From DAOUKH01 sp964291475 (GTDB lineage Bacteria > Chloroflexota > Dehalococcoidia > SHYB01): a stretch of DNA of 64,000 bases. This document shows positions 38,320-45,361 of the stretch, piece by piece (position 1 is the first letter of the stretch; every line of letters starts with the position of its first letter). The position numbers and the translations under genes are program-made. The notes beneath the pieces are model-generated. The model was given only the letters and a program-made list of their open reading frames with translations. It had not been told where the DNA came from and searched no databases. The stretch lies in NCBI GenBank assembly GCA_964291475.2, contig OZ220063.1, positions 62,001 to 126,000 of the forward strand. Reading direction: 5' to 3'.

Positions 38320-39243
38320 CTAGAACAGCGCGATGGGGTTCACCGCCGACCCCGTACCGCCGGGCATGTTCAGCGGAGCGACCGTCAGCATGAACTCGTA
38401 GCGCCCCTCTTCGGCACAAGCATCCGCCAGCGGCTCCAGCAGGGCGTTGTCCAGCAGCGGCAGCCCCAGCGTCGGAATCGCGCCGTGCACCGGCATCGGC
38501 AATTCGTAGCCGCTCGGGTTGTGGTCGAGCATGTCCCAGACCAGCAGCGCGACGTCGCGGTCGCGGAGGACCGGGAAGCACGACGCGTGGGCCCCGGGCC
38601 AGGGCGCCGGAGTGATGCCGTACGGCATGTCCGGGTTGGCCGCCTGCCACTGCTCGCGGCCCGCGTAGAGCACCAACGCATCGCCGGGCAGCAGCTCGAC
38701 GCCCTCCGCCTCCGCCGCCTCCTCGATCTCCCAGCCGTGGATCGGCGTCTCGCGGGTCACGAAGGCCCCGCCGCGCAGCCGCGGGATGTCGATCAGCACC
38801 CCGCGGGTGACGATGCCGCCCGACCACACATCGATCGAGCCGAACGCCGCCCCGCCGAACTCGATCTCGCGCTCGGGGTCCCGGCCGTTGTACAACTCGC
38901 CCTTGTACCAGATGTGGCAGAGCGCATCGAGGTGCGTCATCGTCATGCCGTGGTGGTAGATGCCGAAGTAATCGCCGGCGGCGCCGGCCACCGCCCCCTC
39001 GATCGGCGACCGCGTCATGTAGTGCTGCACCGGACGCGGATTGTGCGCCCCCATCGTCTTGTCCAACGGGCGGCTCAACGACACCGTCCGCCCCGACTTC
39101 ACGAGACCGGCCGCCGCCACGCGCTTCTCCGGCGTGATCAGGTTCACCGTACCGGCGCCATCATCTTTCCCCCAGCGCCCCCAATTCCTCCGGTCGGCTA
39201 GGTACCCCGCCACCTCGGCTTCCGTCGGCACGCGTTTCTCCAT
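38320..39243 (-). CDS. Cyclase family protein (kynurenine formamidase-like)
   Basis: A 307-residue metal-dependent hydrolase of the cyclase family. The zinc-binding signature HHGMTMTHLDALCHI matches HxGTHxDxxxH with a small change. DYFGIYHHG, RGVLIDIPRLRG and GDALVLYAGREQW are further family blocks. The ATG at 39243 follows a GAGGGGGCGG site. Relatives open cyclic amides or hydrolyse formyl-kynurenine; the exact substrate is unknown. It is flanked by family A repeats on both sides. Confidence 0.85.
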   Translation of the reverse strand: MEKRVPTEAEVAGYLADRRNWGRWGKDDGAGTVNLITPEKRVAAAGLVKSGRTVSLSRPLDKTMGAHNPRPVQHYMTRSPIEGAVAGAAGDYFGIYHHGMTMTHLDALCHIWYKGELYNGRDPEREIEFGGAAFGSIDVWSGGIVTRGVLIDIPRLRGGAFVTRETPIHGWEIEEAAEAEGVELLPGDALVLYAGREQWQAANPDMPYGITPAPWPGAHASCFPVLRDRDVALLVWDMLDHNPSGYELPMPVHGAIPTLGLPLLDNALLEPLADACAEEGRYEFMLTVAPLNMPGGTGSAVNPIALF

Positions 39244-39297
39244 TGTTCCGCCCCCTCGGTGCATTGCTGTCAAAGCGCCGCGATTGTAGCGCACACC

Positions 39298-39335
39298 TTA
39301 AGCCTCCCTCCCTCTGGGAAAGACTGAGAGAGGGC
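39298..39335 (+). repeat. Family A repeat (A1 form)
   Basis: Forward copy TTAAGCCTCCCTCCCTCTGG...GACTGAGAGAGGGC upstream of the cyclase and metallo-hydrolase genes, which diverge here. Confidence 0.85.
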
Positions 39336-39351
39336 GGGGGCAGGGAGGTCT

Positions 39352-39389
39352 TTCCTCTTCTCCCCCCGGGAGAAGATTGAGATGAGGGG
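39352..39389 (+). repeat. Family A repeat (A2 form)
   Basis: The sequence TTTCCTCTTCTCCCCCC, GGGAGAAGATTGAGATGAGGGG follows the A1 copy by 16 bases, and GCCCCCT comes after it, as in the other two composites. Confidence 0.8.
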
Positions 39390-39513
39390 CCCCCTGATCA
39401 CCGCCACAGGCCACTCGACCCTGCCACCCAACCTTCGATCACCGGCTAAGCGCACCGACGCACCCCCATTCGCGGTATGATTCGCGCGGCGCCCGCGGCC
39501 TACGGAGGATTCG

Positions 39514-40344
39514 ATGACCGCCCTGGAACGCATCGGCCGGCACATCCACCGGCTGCACATCAAGGACACCCACGCCTTCCACCCAGGCGGCACCAACATC
39601 TACTTCGTCGGCGACCCCGCCACGGAGATGACCCTCGTCGACACCGGCGAGCAGGACCGGGAGTGGACGCGCCTCATCCTCGAGGCCTACCGCGCGCTCG
39701 GCGAACCCAAGATCGCCGCCATCCTCATCACTCACGGCCACGTCGACCACGTCGGCGGCCTCGACCGCATCCACGAGGTCATGCGGGCGCCGGTGCGCTG
39801 CCACCCCAAGCTCGTCGAGAAGCTCGTCCCCTACCTCGGGACGGAGTGGGTGACGAAGCTCCGCTCCCGCGAGCGCATCGCCGCGGGCGGTGGGGCCGTC
39901 CTCGAAGCCCGCTTCACCCCCGGCCACGCCGAGGACCACGCCTGCTTCTTCCTCAACCGCGAGAAGATCGCCCTCACCGGCGACACCATCCTCGGCTCCA
40001 GCACCAGCGTCGTCCAGGACCTCGCCAGCTACATGAAGTCGCTCGCCCTCATCGAACGCTTCAAGCCGCGCGTCATCTGTCCCGCGCACGGAAAGATCGT
40101 CCACAACCCCCCCGAGTGGGTCGCCGGCTACATCAAGCACCGCAACCTCCGGGAGCGGCAGGTGCTCGGGGCCCTCCGGGATGGCCTCGGCGACGCCGAC
40201 GAAATCGTCCGCCGCATCTACCCTAAGAACCTCAAGAAGGCCCTCCGCCAAGCCGCCGCCGGCAACGTCCGCCAGCACCTCGCCAAGCTCCAAAAGGACG
40301 GCCTCATCGAGGAGATCCCGGCGCGGTTCGTCGTGGCCGGCTAG
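39514..40344 (+). CDS. MBL-fold metallo-hydrolase (LACTB2-like)
   Basis: A 276-residue metallo-beta-lactamase-fold protein. The metal motif THGHVDHVGG gives His74, His76, Asp78 and His79; FTPGHAEDHACFFL and LTGDTILG supply the next ligands. A C-terminal winged-helix-like region (RQAAAGNVRQHLAKLQKDGLI) resembles LACTB2-type proteins, which include RNases and thioesterases. It has a GGAGG site. The stop is followed by a family A repeat. Confidence 0.9.
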   Translation: MTALERIGRHIHRLHIKDTHAFHPGGTNIYFVGDPATEMTLVDTGEQDREWTRLILEAYRALGEPKIAAILITHGHVDHVGGLDRIHEVMRAPVRCHPKLVEKLVPYLGTEWVTKLRSRERIAAGGGAVLEARFTPGHAEDHACFFLNREKIALTGDTILGSSTSVVQDLASYMKSLALIERFKPRVICPAHGKIVHNPPEWVAGYIKHRNLRERQVLGALRDGLGDADEIVRRIYPKNLKKALRQAAAGNVRQHLAKLQKDGLIEEIPARFVVAG

Positions 40345-40351
40345 AGCTTCC

Positions 40352-40388
40352 TTAAGCCGCTCCCCCTCTGGGGGAGATTGAGAGAGGG
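40352..40388 (+). repeat. Family A repeat (A1 form)
   Basis: Forward copy TTAAGCCGCTCCCCCTCTGG...GATTGAGAGAGGG just after the metallo-hydrolase. A second GC palindrome (CGCGCGCC with GGTGCGCG) follows to about 40411, the same long form seen at 10373 and 5825. Confidence 0.85.
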
Positions 40389-40436
40389 CGCGCGCCGCTA
40401 GGTGCGCGGGTGCCCGCCAAAAACCAAGCGCGCCGT

Positions 40437-40465
40437 TTGACAGCCCAGGCCGCCGTTGGTACGTT
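40437..40465 (+). promoter_or_regulatory. Promoter of the NTF2-like gene
   Basis: TTGACA (40437-40442) and TACGTT (40460-40465) are 17 bases apart, 30 bases before the ATG. The -10 box is imperfect. Confidence 0.5.
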
Positions 40466-40495
40466 CCCGACCCAACAGGAACACCGGAGGTTCAC

Positions 40496-40927
40496 ATGAC
40501 GGACGAGCGCAGCCGCCGCACCGCCGACGAGGTCGAGATCGCCAAGCTCCTGGCAAAACTGGGACAGATGGCCGACGATGGCGACCTCAACGAGTACGCC
40601 CAGCTCTTCACCGAGGACGGCTCGTGGACCGGCCCCGCCGGCGACACCCGCACCGGCCGCGCCGACATCATCGCCGGCGCCCAGCAACGCCGGGACGACG
40701 GCATCCAGGGCCCCGGCACCAACTCCTTCCACCTGATCTCCAACGTCAACATCGAGGTCGACGGCGATACCGCCACCGGCAAGACCTACTATCACTACTA
40801 CCGCAACGCGGATGCCATCCCCCAGCTCACCACCATGGGCGTCTACCGCGACCAGTTCCGCCGCACTCCCGAAGGCTGGCGCATGGCCAAACGGGTCATC
40901 CACGGCCCGGGCGTCGCCCCGCCGTAG
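40496..40927 (+). CDS. SnoaL/NTF2-like protein
   Basis: A 143-residue protein of the SnoaL-like 4 type. The N-terminal helix pair EIAKLLAKLGQMADDGDLNEYAQLFTEDGSW, then GRADIIAGAQQRRDDG and the closing sheet HLISNVNIEVDGDTATGKTYYH are typical of this cone-shaped fold, which serves as a dehydratase, isomerase or binding domain. It has a CCGGAGG site. The TAG stop is the TAG of a family B repeat (GTAGGGGCG). Confidence 0.85.
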   Translation: MTDERSRRTADEVEIAKLLAKLGQMADDGDLNEYAQLFTEDGSWTGPAGDTRTGRADIIAGAQQRRDDGIQGPGTNSFHLISNVNIEVDGDTATGKTYYHYYRNADAIPQLTTMGVYRDQFRRTPEGWRMAKRVIHGPGVAPP

Positions 40928-40953
40928 GGGCGCCCCTTGCGGGTGCCCGCTCC
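40924..40953 (+). repeat. Family B palindromic repeat
   Basis: GTAGGGGCGCCCCTTGCGGG, then TGCCCGCTCCC. It supplies the stop codon of the NTF2-like gene. Confidence 0.65.
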
Positions 40954-40959
40954 CTCCCC

Positions 40960-40990
40960 TATAGGGGCGATTCACGAATCGCCCGTCCCC
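40960..40990 (+). repeat. Family B palindromic repeat
   Basis: The sequence TATAGGGGCGATTC, AC, GAATCGCCCGTCCCC contains a perfect 8-bp GGCGATTC/GAATCGCC stem. A fragment of family A (ACCTCTCCCCCTCTGGGG) follows at about 40995-41012. Confidence 0.75.
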
Positions 40991-41044
40991 TCCGACCTCT
41001 CCCCCTCTGGGGTCGCCGCACATCTCTCCCTCTGGGAGGAGCGC

Positions 41045-41079
41045 CTTAAACCTCCCTCCCTCTGGGAGGGACTGAGGGC
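41045..41079 (+). repeat. Family A repeat (A1 form)
   Basis: Copy TTAAACCTCCCTCCCTCTGG, then GAGGGACTGAGGGCG; first half of the third A1-A2 composite. Confidence 0.75.
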
Positions 41080-41110
41080 GGGCCGGGGTGGGGCGCGGTG
41101 GTCCCTCCGG

Positions 41111-41145
41111 CCTCTTCCCCCACGGGAGAAGATTGAGATGAGGGG
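41111..41145 (+). repeat. Family A repeat (A2 form)
   Basis: CCTCTTCCCCCACGGGAGAA, then GATTGAGATGAGGGG, followed by CCCCCT; third A2 copy. Confidence 0.75.
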
Positions 41146-41197
41146 CCCCCTCTAGCCACCACAGGTTCTCGAAGCCGCCCGTCCCGATTCCCCACCC

Positions 41198-41227
41198 GTA
41201 GGCGCGACCCTTGTGGTCGCCCGCCCC
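41198..41227 (+). repeat. Family B palindromic repeat
   Basis: GTAGGCGCGACCCTTGTGGT, then CGCCCGCCCC, with a GCGACC/GGTCGC stem; CCGCCATCGAAAC follows about 15 bases later. Confidence 0.75.
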
Positions 41228-41267
41228 TCAACCGCCAACCGCCATCGAAACTCGCCGCACCTCCCCC

Positions 41268-41297
41268 GTAGGGGCGCGTCGCGACGCGCCCACCCCC
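41268..41297 (+). repeat. Family B palindromic repeat
   Basis: GTAGGGGCGCGTC, GCGACGCGCCCACCCCC, with a GGCGCGTC/GACGCGCC stem. It is again followed by CCGCCATCGAAAC, so the pair at 41198 and 41268 forms a direct repeat of about 70 bases. Confidence 0.75.
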
Positions 41298-41434
41298 TCA
41301 ACACCACAAACCGCCATCGAAACCCCCCACCCGGATTCGCGACATGAGACCCTTGACGGCCTCTTGCCAAGGGCCTTATCATTGGACTACGAACATACGT
41401 CCTGACCGTGGAGCATTGGTCAGTCTATGTTCAG

Positions 41435-41701
41435 CGCCTCCCGCGAGGGAGCGTGCACCCGCGCCGCGACGCCCTCCACAACCGACCGGCGCCCGCGCCT
41501 CCCGTAAGGGAGCGTGCACCTTGCGCCCGACCGCCCGATTAGCGCGTCCGGCGCGCGCCTCCCGTAAGGGAGTGTGCAACTTGCGCTGGACATCCGACTA
41601 ACGTGCCCGGCGCGCGCCTCCCGTGAGGGAGCGTGCACCTTGCGCCGGATCATCCGACTGCGCGTTGGCCCGGCGCGCGCCTCCCGTGAGGGAGCGTGCG
41701 A
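41435..41701 (+). repeat. Five-unit tandem hairpin array
   Basis: A 24-base core CGCCTCCCGTGAGGGAGCGT-GCAC, with small changes, occurs at 41435, 41496, 41556, 41615 and 41678. Spacings are 61, 60, 59 and 63 bases. Each core forms CTCCC/GGGAG around a 4-base loop. The intervening 36-39 bases are themselves partly similar (GCGCC, GAC, CCCGA/TCCGACT, GCGC). It is not a normal CRISPR because the spacers share sequence and no cas genes are present. Confidence 0.85.
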
Positions 41702-41797
41702 CCCGCGCCGGGAGGCCCTTCGGGGCCTCGCCGGCGCAAAAAAACACAAAGTTAGAGCTGCGCCAAAACGCACCGCGAGAGGCCTCGAAACCCGCGC

Positions 41798-42616
41798 CTA
41801 CTCCTTCACCAGCGGGTAGCGTTCGTAGATGTCGACGCCAAGCTCCGTCATCAGGTCTTCGTCGTAGACGATGCGGCCCGTGTAGGTCTTGGGGTCCTGC
41901 GTCACCATCCAAAGGGCGGCGTCGGCGGTGATTTGACCCGTCTCCCACGCGCCGACGAAGGGGTGGTCGGGGCCGCGGAACCAGACCTGCCCCTCGGTCG
42001 CCACGCCGCGCTTCGGAGACACGACGTTGACCGCGATCCCGTAGGGCCAGATCTCGCCGGCCAAGCCCTGCGTCAGACGTTCGGTGTGGCGCTTGCCCGC
42101 GCCGTAGGCCGTGCCGCCGACGCCCACGGCGTCGTACGGCCCCTCGCCCGGCCCGATCGCGCCGGTGGAGGAAAGGTTCAGGATGTGGCCGCCGCCCTGT
42201 TCCTTCATCTGAGGCAGCACGGCCTTCGCCGAGATGAAGATGGGCCGGATGTTGATCTTCCACAGCAGGTCGAAGTGCTTCGTCTGCATGGTCTCGATCT
42301 TCCCCGGAATGAGCACGGCCGCGTTGTTGACCCAGATGTCGAGCCGGCCCCACTGCTCCACCGCCGCCGCGGCCAGCGCCTCGATCTGCGCGTCGTCGGT
42401 CACGTCGCAGCGGACGCCGATGGCCTCGCCGCCGGCCTCCTCGATCTGGCCCACCGTTTTGGCGATGCTGCCGGGGATGCGAAAGTCGCCCTCGTTCTCC
42501 GTGCGCGCCGACACCACCACCTTCGCGCCCTCGGCGGCGAAGGTGAGCGCCATGTCGCGCCCGATGCCCCGGCTCGCGCCGGTGACGACGACGGTCTTGC
42601 CTTCGAGTTTGCCCAT
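41798..42616 (-). CDS. Short-chain dehydrogenase/reductase
   Basis: A 272-residue SDR. GASRGIGRDMAL binds the cofactor, NNAAVL follows at about 100, and the active site Ser in NLSSTGAI is followed by AYGAGKRHTERL with the Tyr-x-x-x-Lys pair (Y and K in this stretch). The C-terminal ends LVKE. ATG 42616 is chosen over upstream frame extension because MGKLEGKTVVVTGAS is the normal SDR start. Substrate unknown. The tandem hairpin array lies just downstream. Confidence 0.92.
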   Translation of the reverse strand: MGKLEGKTVVVTGASRGIGRDMALTFAAEGAKVVVSARTENEGDFRIPGSIAKTVGQIEEAGGEAIGVRCDVTDDAQIEALAAAAVEQWGRLDIWVNNAAVLIPGKIETMQTKHFDLLWKINIRPIFISAKAVLPQMKEQGGGHILNLSSTGAIGPGEGPYDAVGVGGTAYGAGKRHTERLTQGLAGEIWPYGIAVNVVSPKRGVATEGQVWFRGPDHPFVGAWETGQITADAALWMVTQDPKTYTGRIVYDEDLMTELGVDIYERYPLVKE

Positions 42617-42777
42617 GCCTCTCGTGCTCCTTCCCCGCCGGATGCCGGCGGGCCGAACGAGCGCCATTCTAGCCCGCGCCTTCCGGGACGCCAACGCCGC
42701 GGCGCGCTGGTATGCTTGCGCCAACCCAATCGCGCCTGACTCGGCGCGACAAGAAACGAGCAAAAGGACGGCAGACC

Positions 42778-43098
42778 ATGTACCTGATCCGAAGAGTCGC
42801 GAACACCCAGCCCGGCAAGGCGTGGCAGGTCGCCGGCTACCTCGCGAAGATCTGCGCCGCTTACGAGGGGGGCGGGCGCGACAAGGCCCGCATCTACGTC
42901 GGCAACGGCCTGCCCGGCGACCAGAACGTCGCCTACGCCGAGTGGACGCAGGACCGCATCGAGCCCAACCCGCCGGGGAACGTCCCCAAGGAGGTCTTCT
43001 CACTGCACCGCGAGATGCAGGAGCTCATCACCTCCTACGACATCGAGTTCTACGAAGTGGCGACGGCGGAGAAGCTGGCCGAGCGCGGCATGGGCTAG
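42778..43098 (+). CDS. Hypothetical small protein upstream of the selenoprotein gene
   Basis: A 106-residue protein starting at ATG 42778 behind AAAAGGACGG. MYLIRRVANTQPGKAWQVAG, then YAEWTQDRIEPN and EMQELITSYDIEFYEV, suggests a dimeric alpha/beta-barrel-like fold (as in EthD or NIPSNAP proteins), but I cannot assign a family with certainty. It is on the same strand as the UGSC gene, which has its own promoter. Confidence 0.7.
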   Translation: MYLIRRVANTQPGKAWQVAGYLAKICAAYEGGGRDKARIYVGNGLPGDQNVAYAEWTQDRIEPNPPGNVPKEVFSLHREMQELITSYDIEFYEVATAEKLAERGMG

Positions 43099-43110
43099 GC
43101 GCCCGCTCGC

Positions 43111-43139
43111 TTGACACGCCCCAGGCCCCTGCCTAGAGT
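43111..43139 (+). promoter_or_regulatory. Consensus promoter of the UGSC selenoprotein gene
   Basis: TTGACA (43111-43116) and TAGAGT (43134-43139) are 17 bases apart, 33 bases ahead of the ATG. Confidence 0.7.
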
Positions 43140-43172
43140 CCGAGAGCAAGAAGACCCGGCGCGAGGTGGACG

Positions 43173-43718
43173 ATGTCTGAGCGAATCACCATCCTGCTCC
43201 CCCACGGCGAGCCCGACGACGTCGCGAGCAAGCTCGCCGAGCGGCTGCCCGACCTCCAGGGCAAGAAGGTCGGCTTCGTCGACAACGAGCTGTGGCGCTC
43301 GATGCACATCCTCGTCGACGAGCTCGGCGAAACGCTCAAGCGCGACCACGGCGTCACCGAGACGGAGACCATCTTCCTCTCGCCCGGCGCGGGCGCCCTC
43401 CCCAAGAAGTATCAGGACGCACTGGAGGAGCTGGCCACGAGGGTCGACGCCGTGGTGACCGGCCTCGGCAACTGAGGCTCTTGCACGGCGTGGAGTATCC
43501 ACGAAAGCGCGAGTCTCGAAGAGCTGGGCGTCCCCACCGTCGGCTTCGTCACCGAGCAGTTCAAGGGCCTGGCCAATGCCACCGCCCGCGGCAAGAAGAT
43601 GCCCGACCTGCCCATCATCGTCCTCCCTCACCGCTACGACCACCTGCCTGAACAGGACATCCGCGAGGACGTCCGCAACCGCGTCGGCGACGTCATCAAC
43701 ACCCTGACACAGGCGTAG
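43173..43718 (+). CDS. UGSC-type selenoprotein (Sec encoded by in-frame TGA)
   Basis: The reading frame runs 182 codons if the TGA at 43473-43475 is read as selenocysteine, giving 181 residues with Sec101. VVTGLGN-U-GSC-TAWSIHES crosses the TGA. The motif U-G-S-C names a known selenoprotein family (UGSC). The frame continues without a break through ELGVPTVGFVTEQFKGLA and IIVLPHRYDHLPEQD to a TAG. Conserved-looking sequence on both sides of the TGA rules out an ordinary end. A hairpin starts 13 bases after the TGA (separate entry), and selB lies at 20380. The Sec and nearby Cys104 form a UxxC redox-type motif. Function is unknown, perhaps redox chemistry. Confidence 0.88.
43473..43524 (+). promoter_or_regulatory. 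Candidate bacterial SECIS element
   Basis: It begins with the Sec TGA. An apical stem CGTGG/CCACG (43489-43493 with 43499-43503) has the loop AGTAT, with G at the second loop position. The loop starts 18 bases after the TGA, inside the range known for bacterial SECIS. A lower stem GCTCTT/AAGAGC (43477-43482 with 43519-43524) can extend it. Confidence 0.7.
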
Positions 43719-43727
43719 CCGGCAGGC

Positions 43728-44438
43728 CTACGGGATGTCCATCTCCCCGAGGCGGCGGACGGTGAGGTAGACGAAGACGACCGTGACCACGGCGGCGCCG
43801 ATGAGCGCGGCGGTGAGATCGATGGCGCGGTTGGAGAGGGCGCTCAACCCTTCTCCGTCCAGTCCGTGCATGATGCCGATGGTGTAGCCCCGGATGCTCA
43901 GGTAGCGGATGCCGGAGATCAAGCTCGCCATCAGCCCTTCCCAGAGCAGGACGTAGACGAGCGCGAAGCCGAGCGCCTTGTTGCTCACCAGCCCGGCCCA
44001 GGTGAAGAGCGCGGTGTACGCCGCCACGCCGACGAGTACGCCGATGCCCGCTGCCACCGCGGCTTGGGCAGGGTCGTTCTCGACCGCGATGGCCGCGACG
44101 ACCACCGCCGCGATCACCGCGATGGGGCCGGCCACGAGCACCGTTCCCGCCACTTTGGGCAGGACGATGGCGAGGCGGGAGATCGGCTTCATCGCCAGGA
44201 GGCTCAGCGTCCGGTCCTCCACCTCGTTTCCGAACGCGGCGGTCGCCAGCACCATCACGGCAATGGGCAAGACCGTCGCGATCACCAGCCCGTCGAGGGT
44301 GCCGTTGATGACCCCGTCTCCACTGCCGCCCGCAACCGCCGCGACCAGGACAGGAAGCCCGGCGAGCAGCACCAGGAGAAGCAGCCGGCGGGGGCTCGCC
44401 GCCTGGCGGAACGACAGCGTGAACAGCGGAAAACTCAT
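43728..44438 (-). CDS. ABC transporter permease
   Basis: A 236-residue ABC-2-type permease with six hydrophobic segments; the segment GNEVEDRTLSLLAMKPISRL is the intracellular coupling-type loop. It is the last of four minus-strand genes encoding two ATPase/permease pairs and overlaps the ATPase gene before it by four bases. Substrate unknown. Confidence 0.88.
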   Translation of the reverse strand: MSFPLFTLSFRQAASPRRLLLLVLLAGLPVLVAAVAGGSGDGVINGTLDGLVIATVLPIAVMVLATAAFGNEVEDRTLSLLAMKPISRLAIVLPKVAGTVLVAGPIAVIAAVVVAAIAVENDPAQAAVAAGIGVLVGVAAYTALFTWAGLVSNKALGFALVYVLLWEGLMASLISGIRYLSIRGYTIGIMHGLDGEGLSALSNRAIDLTAALIGAAVVTVVFVYLTVRRLGEMDIP

Positions 44439-45361
44439 CGCTGCACCACGTAGCTGAAGACGCTCTCCAAGGAGTCGTCTAGCGGTTCGACGCGGTAGAG
44501 GCGGCTGTCGATGTCGCGGGCGAGGCTCGCCACGGCGGACTCCAGCTCGCCGATGTTCCTCGTCAGCACGTCGATGGCGTCTTCATTGACGGAGACCGAC
44601 AGCACGCCCTCGACGCCGATGAGCGCGGCGGCCATCTCCCGCTGCTTCGAGGCGGCGATGCGCACCTTGAAGGGACGTTCGTCGAGCTTCTCACGGATGG
44701 CCCGGAAGTCGCCGGCGGCGGCGAGCTTGCCGCTCACCACCAGCAGGATCCGCTGCGCCAGCAGCTCGACCTCTTCGAGGATGTGGGATGAGATGAGGAT
44801 CGTCTTGCCCTCCGCCGCGAGGCGTTCCACGAGGTCGGAGAACTCGAGGCGCTGGCGGGGGTCGGTACCGTTGAGCGGCTCGTCGAGCACGAGGACGTCG
44901 GGGCGGTGGACCAGGGTCGCGGCGAGGCGTATGCGCTGCCGCATGCCCCGCGAGTACGTCCCCACGGCGCGGTCCTGCGCATCCACGAGGTCAACGGAGC
45001 GGACCGCCTCGCCGACGGCGTCGTCGCCCGCCACGCCCTGCAATCTCGCCGCCAGCTCGACGAACTCCCGGCCCGTCATGAAGGGGTAGAGCGCGTCGTG
45101 CTCGGGCATCACGCCGATGCGCCGGTAGAGGTCGGGGTTGCTCCGTGTGGGCTGGCCCAAGACCCAGACCTCGCCCTCGGACGGCTTAGCCAAGCCGGCG
45201 ATCATGTGGAGCAGCGTCGTCTTGCCTGCGCCGTTGGGGCCGAGGATGCCGGTGACGCCGGGGAAGACATCGAAGCTGACGTCGTTCACCGCGACGACGC
45301 TGCCGTACCACTTCGAGACGGCGTCGACCTCGATGCTCGGTTCGGGGGCGACGGTGGTCAC
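44435..45361 (-). CDS. ABC transporter ATP-binding protein
   Basis: A 308-residue ATPase: Walker A GPNGAGKTTL, signature YSRGMRQRIRLA, Walker B VLVLDEPLNGTDP and switch His in SSHIL. The C-terminal 80 residues form a small regulatory domain as in CcmA/NatA-type exporters. It starts with GTG and overlaps both neighbours by four bases. Confidence 0.95.
   Translation of the reverse strand: MTTVAPEPSIEVDAVSKWYGSVVAVNDVSFDVFPGVTGILGPNGAGKTTLLHMIAGLAKPSEGEVWVLGQPTRSNPDLYRRIGVMPEHDALYPFMTGREFVELAARLQGVAGDDAVGEAVRSVDLVDAQDRAVGTYSRGMRQRIRLAATLVHRPDVLVLDEPLNGTDPRQRLEFSDLVERLAAEGKTILISSHILEEVELLAQRILLVVSGKLAAAGDFRAIREKLDERPFKVRIAASKQREMAAALIGVEGVLSVSVNEDAIDVLTRNIGELESAVASLARDIDSRLYRVEPLDDSLESVFSYVVQR

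Larger units (their letters stand above)
40928..41797. other. 870-base gene-free repeat region
   Basis: No credible protein or RNA gene lies between the NTF2-like gene and the SDR gene. The region holds four family B repeats, an A1-A2 family A composite, direct repeats of CCGCCATCGAAAC, and a five-unit tandem hairpin array. A further hairpin GGCCCTTCGGGGCC lies at about 41716-41730 beside the last array unit. Confidence 0.7.

Noticed and set aside
41435..41701. CRISPR array
   Set aside because: Linkers are similar to one another, the core is a short hairpin with changing loop, and there are no cas genes in the window.
43173..43475. UGSC gene as a 100-residue protein ending at TGA
   Set aside because: The frame beyond the TGA reads GSC and then a well-formed domain to a TAG, and a SECIS-like hairpin follows, so the TGA is better read as selenocysteine.
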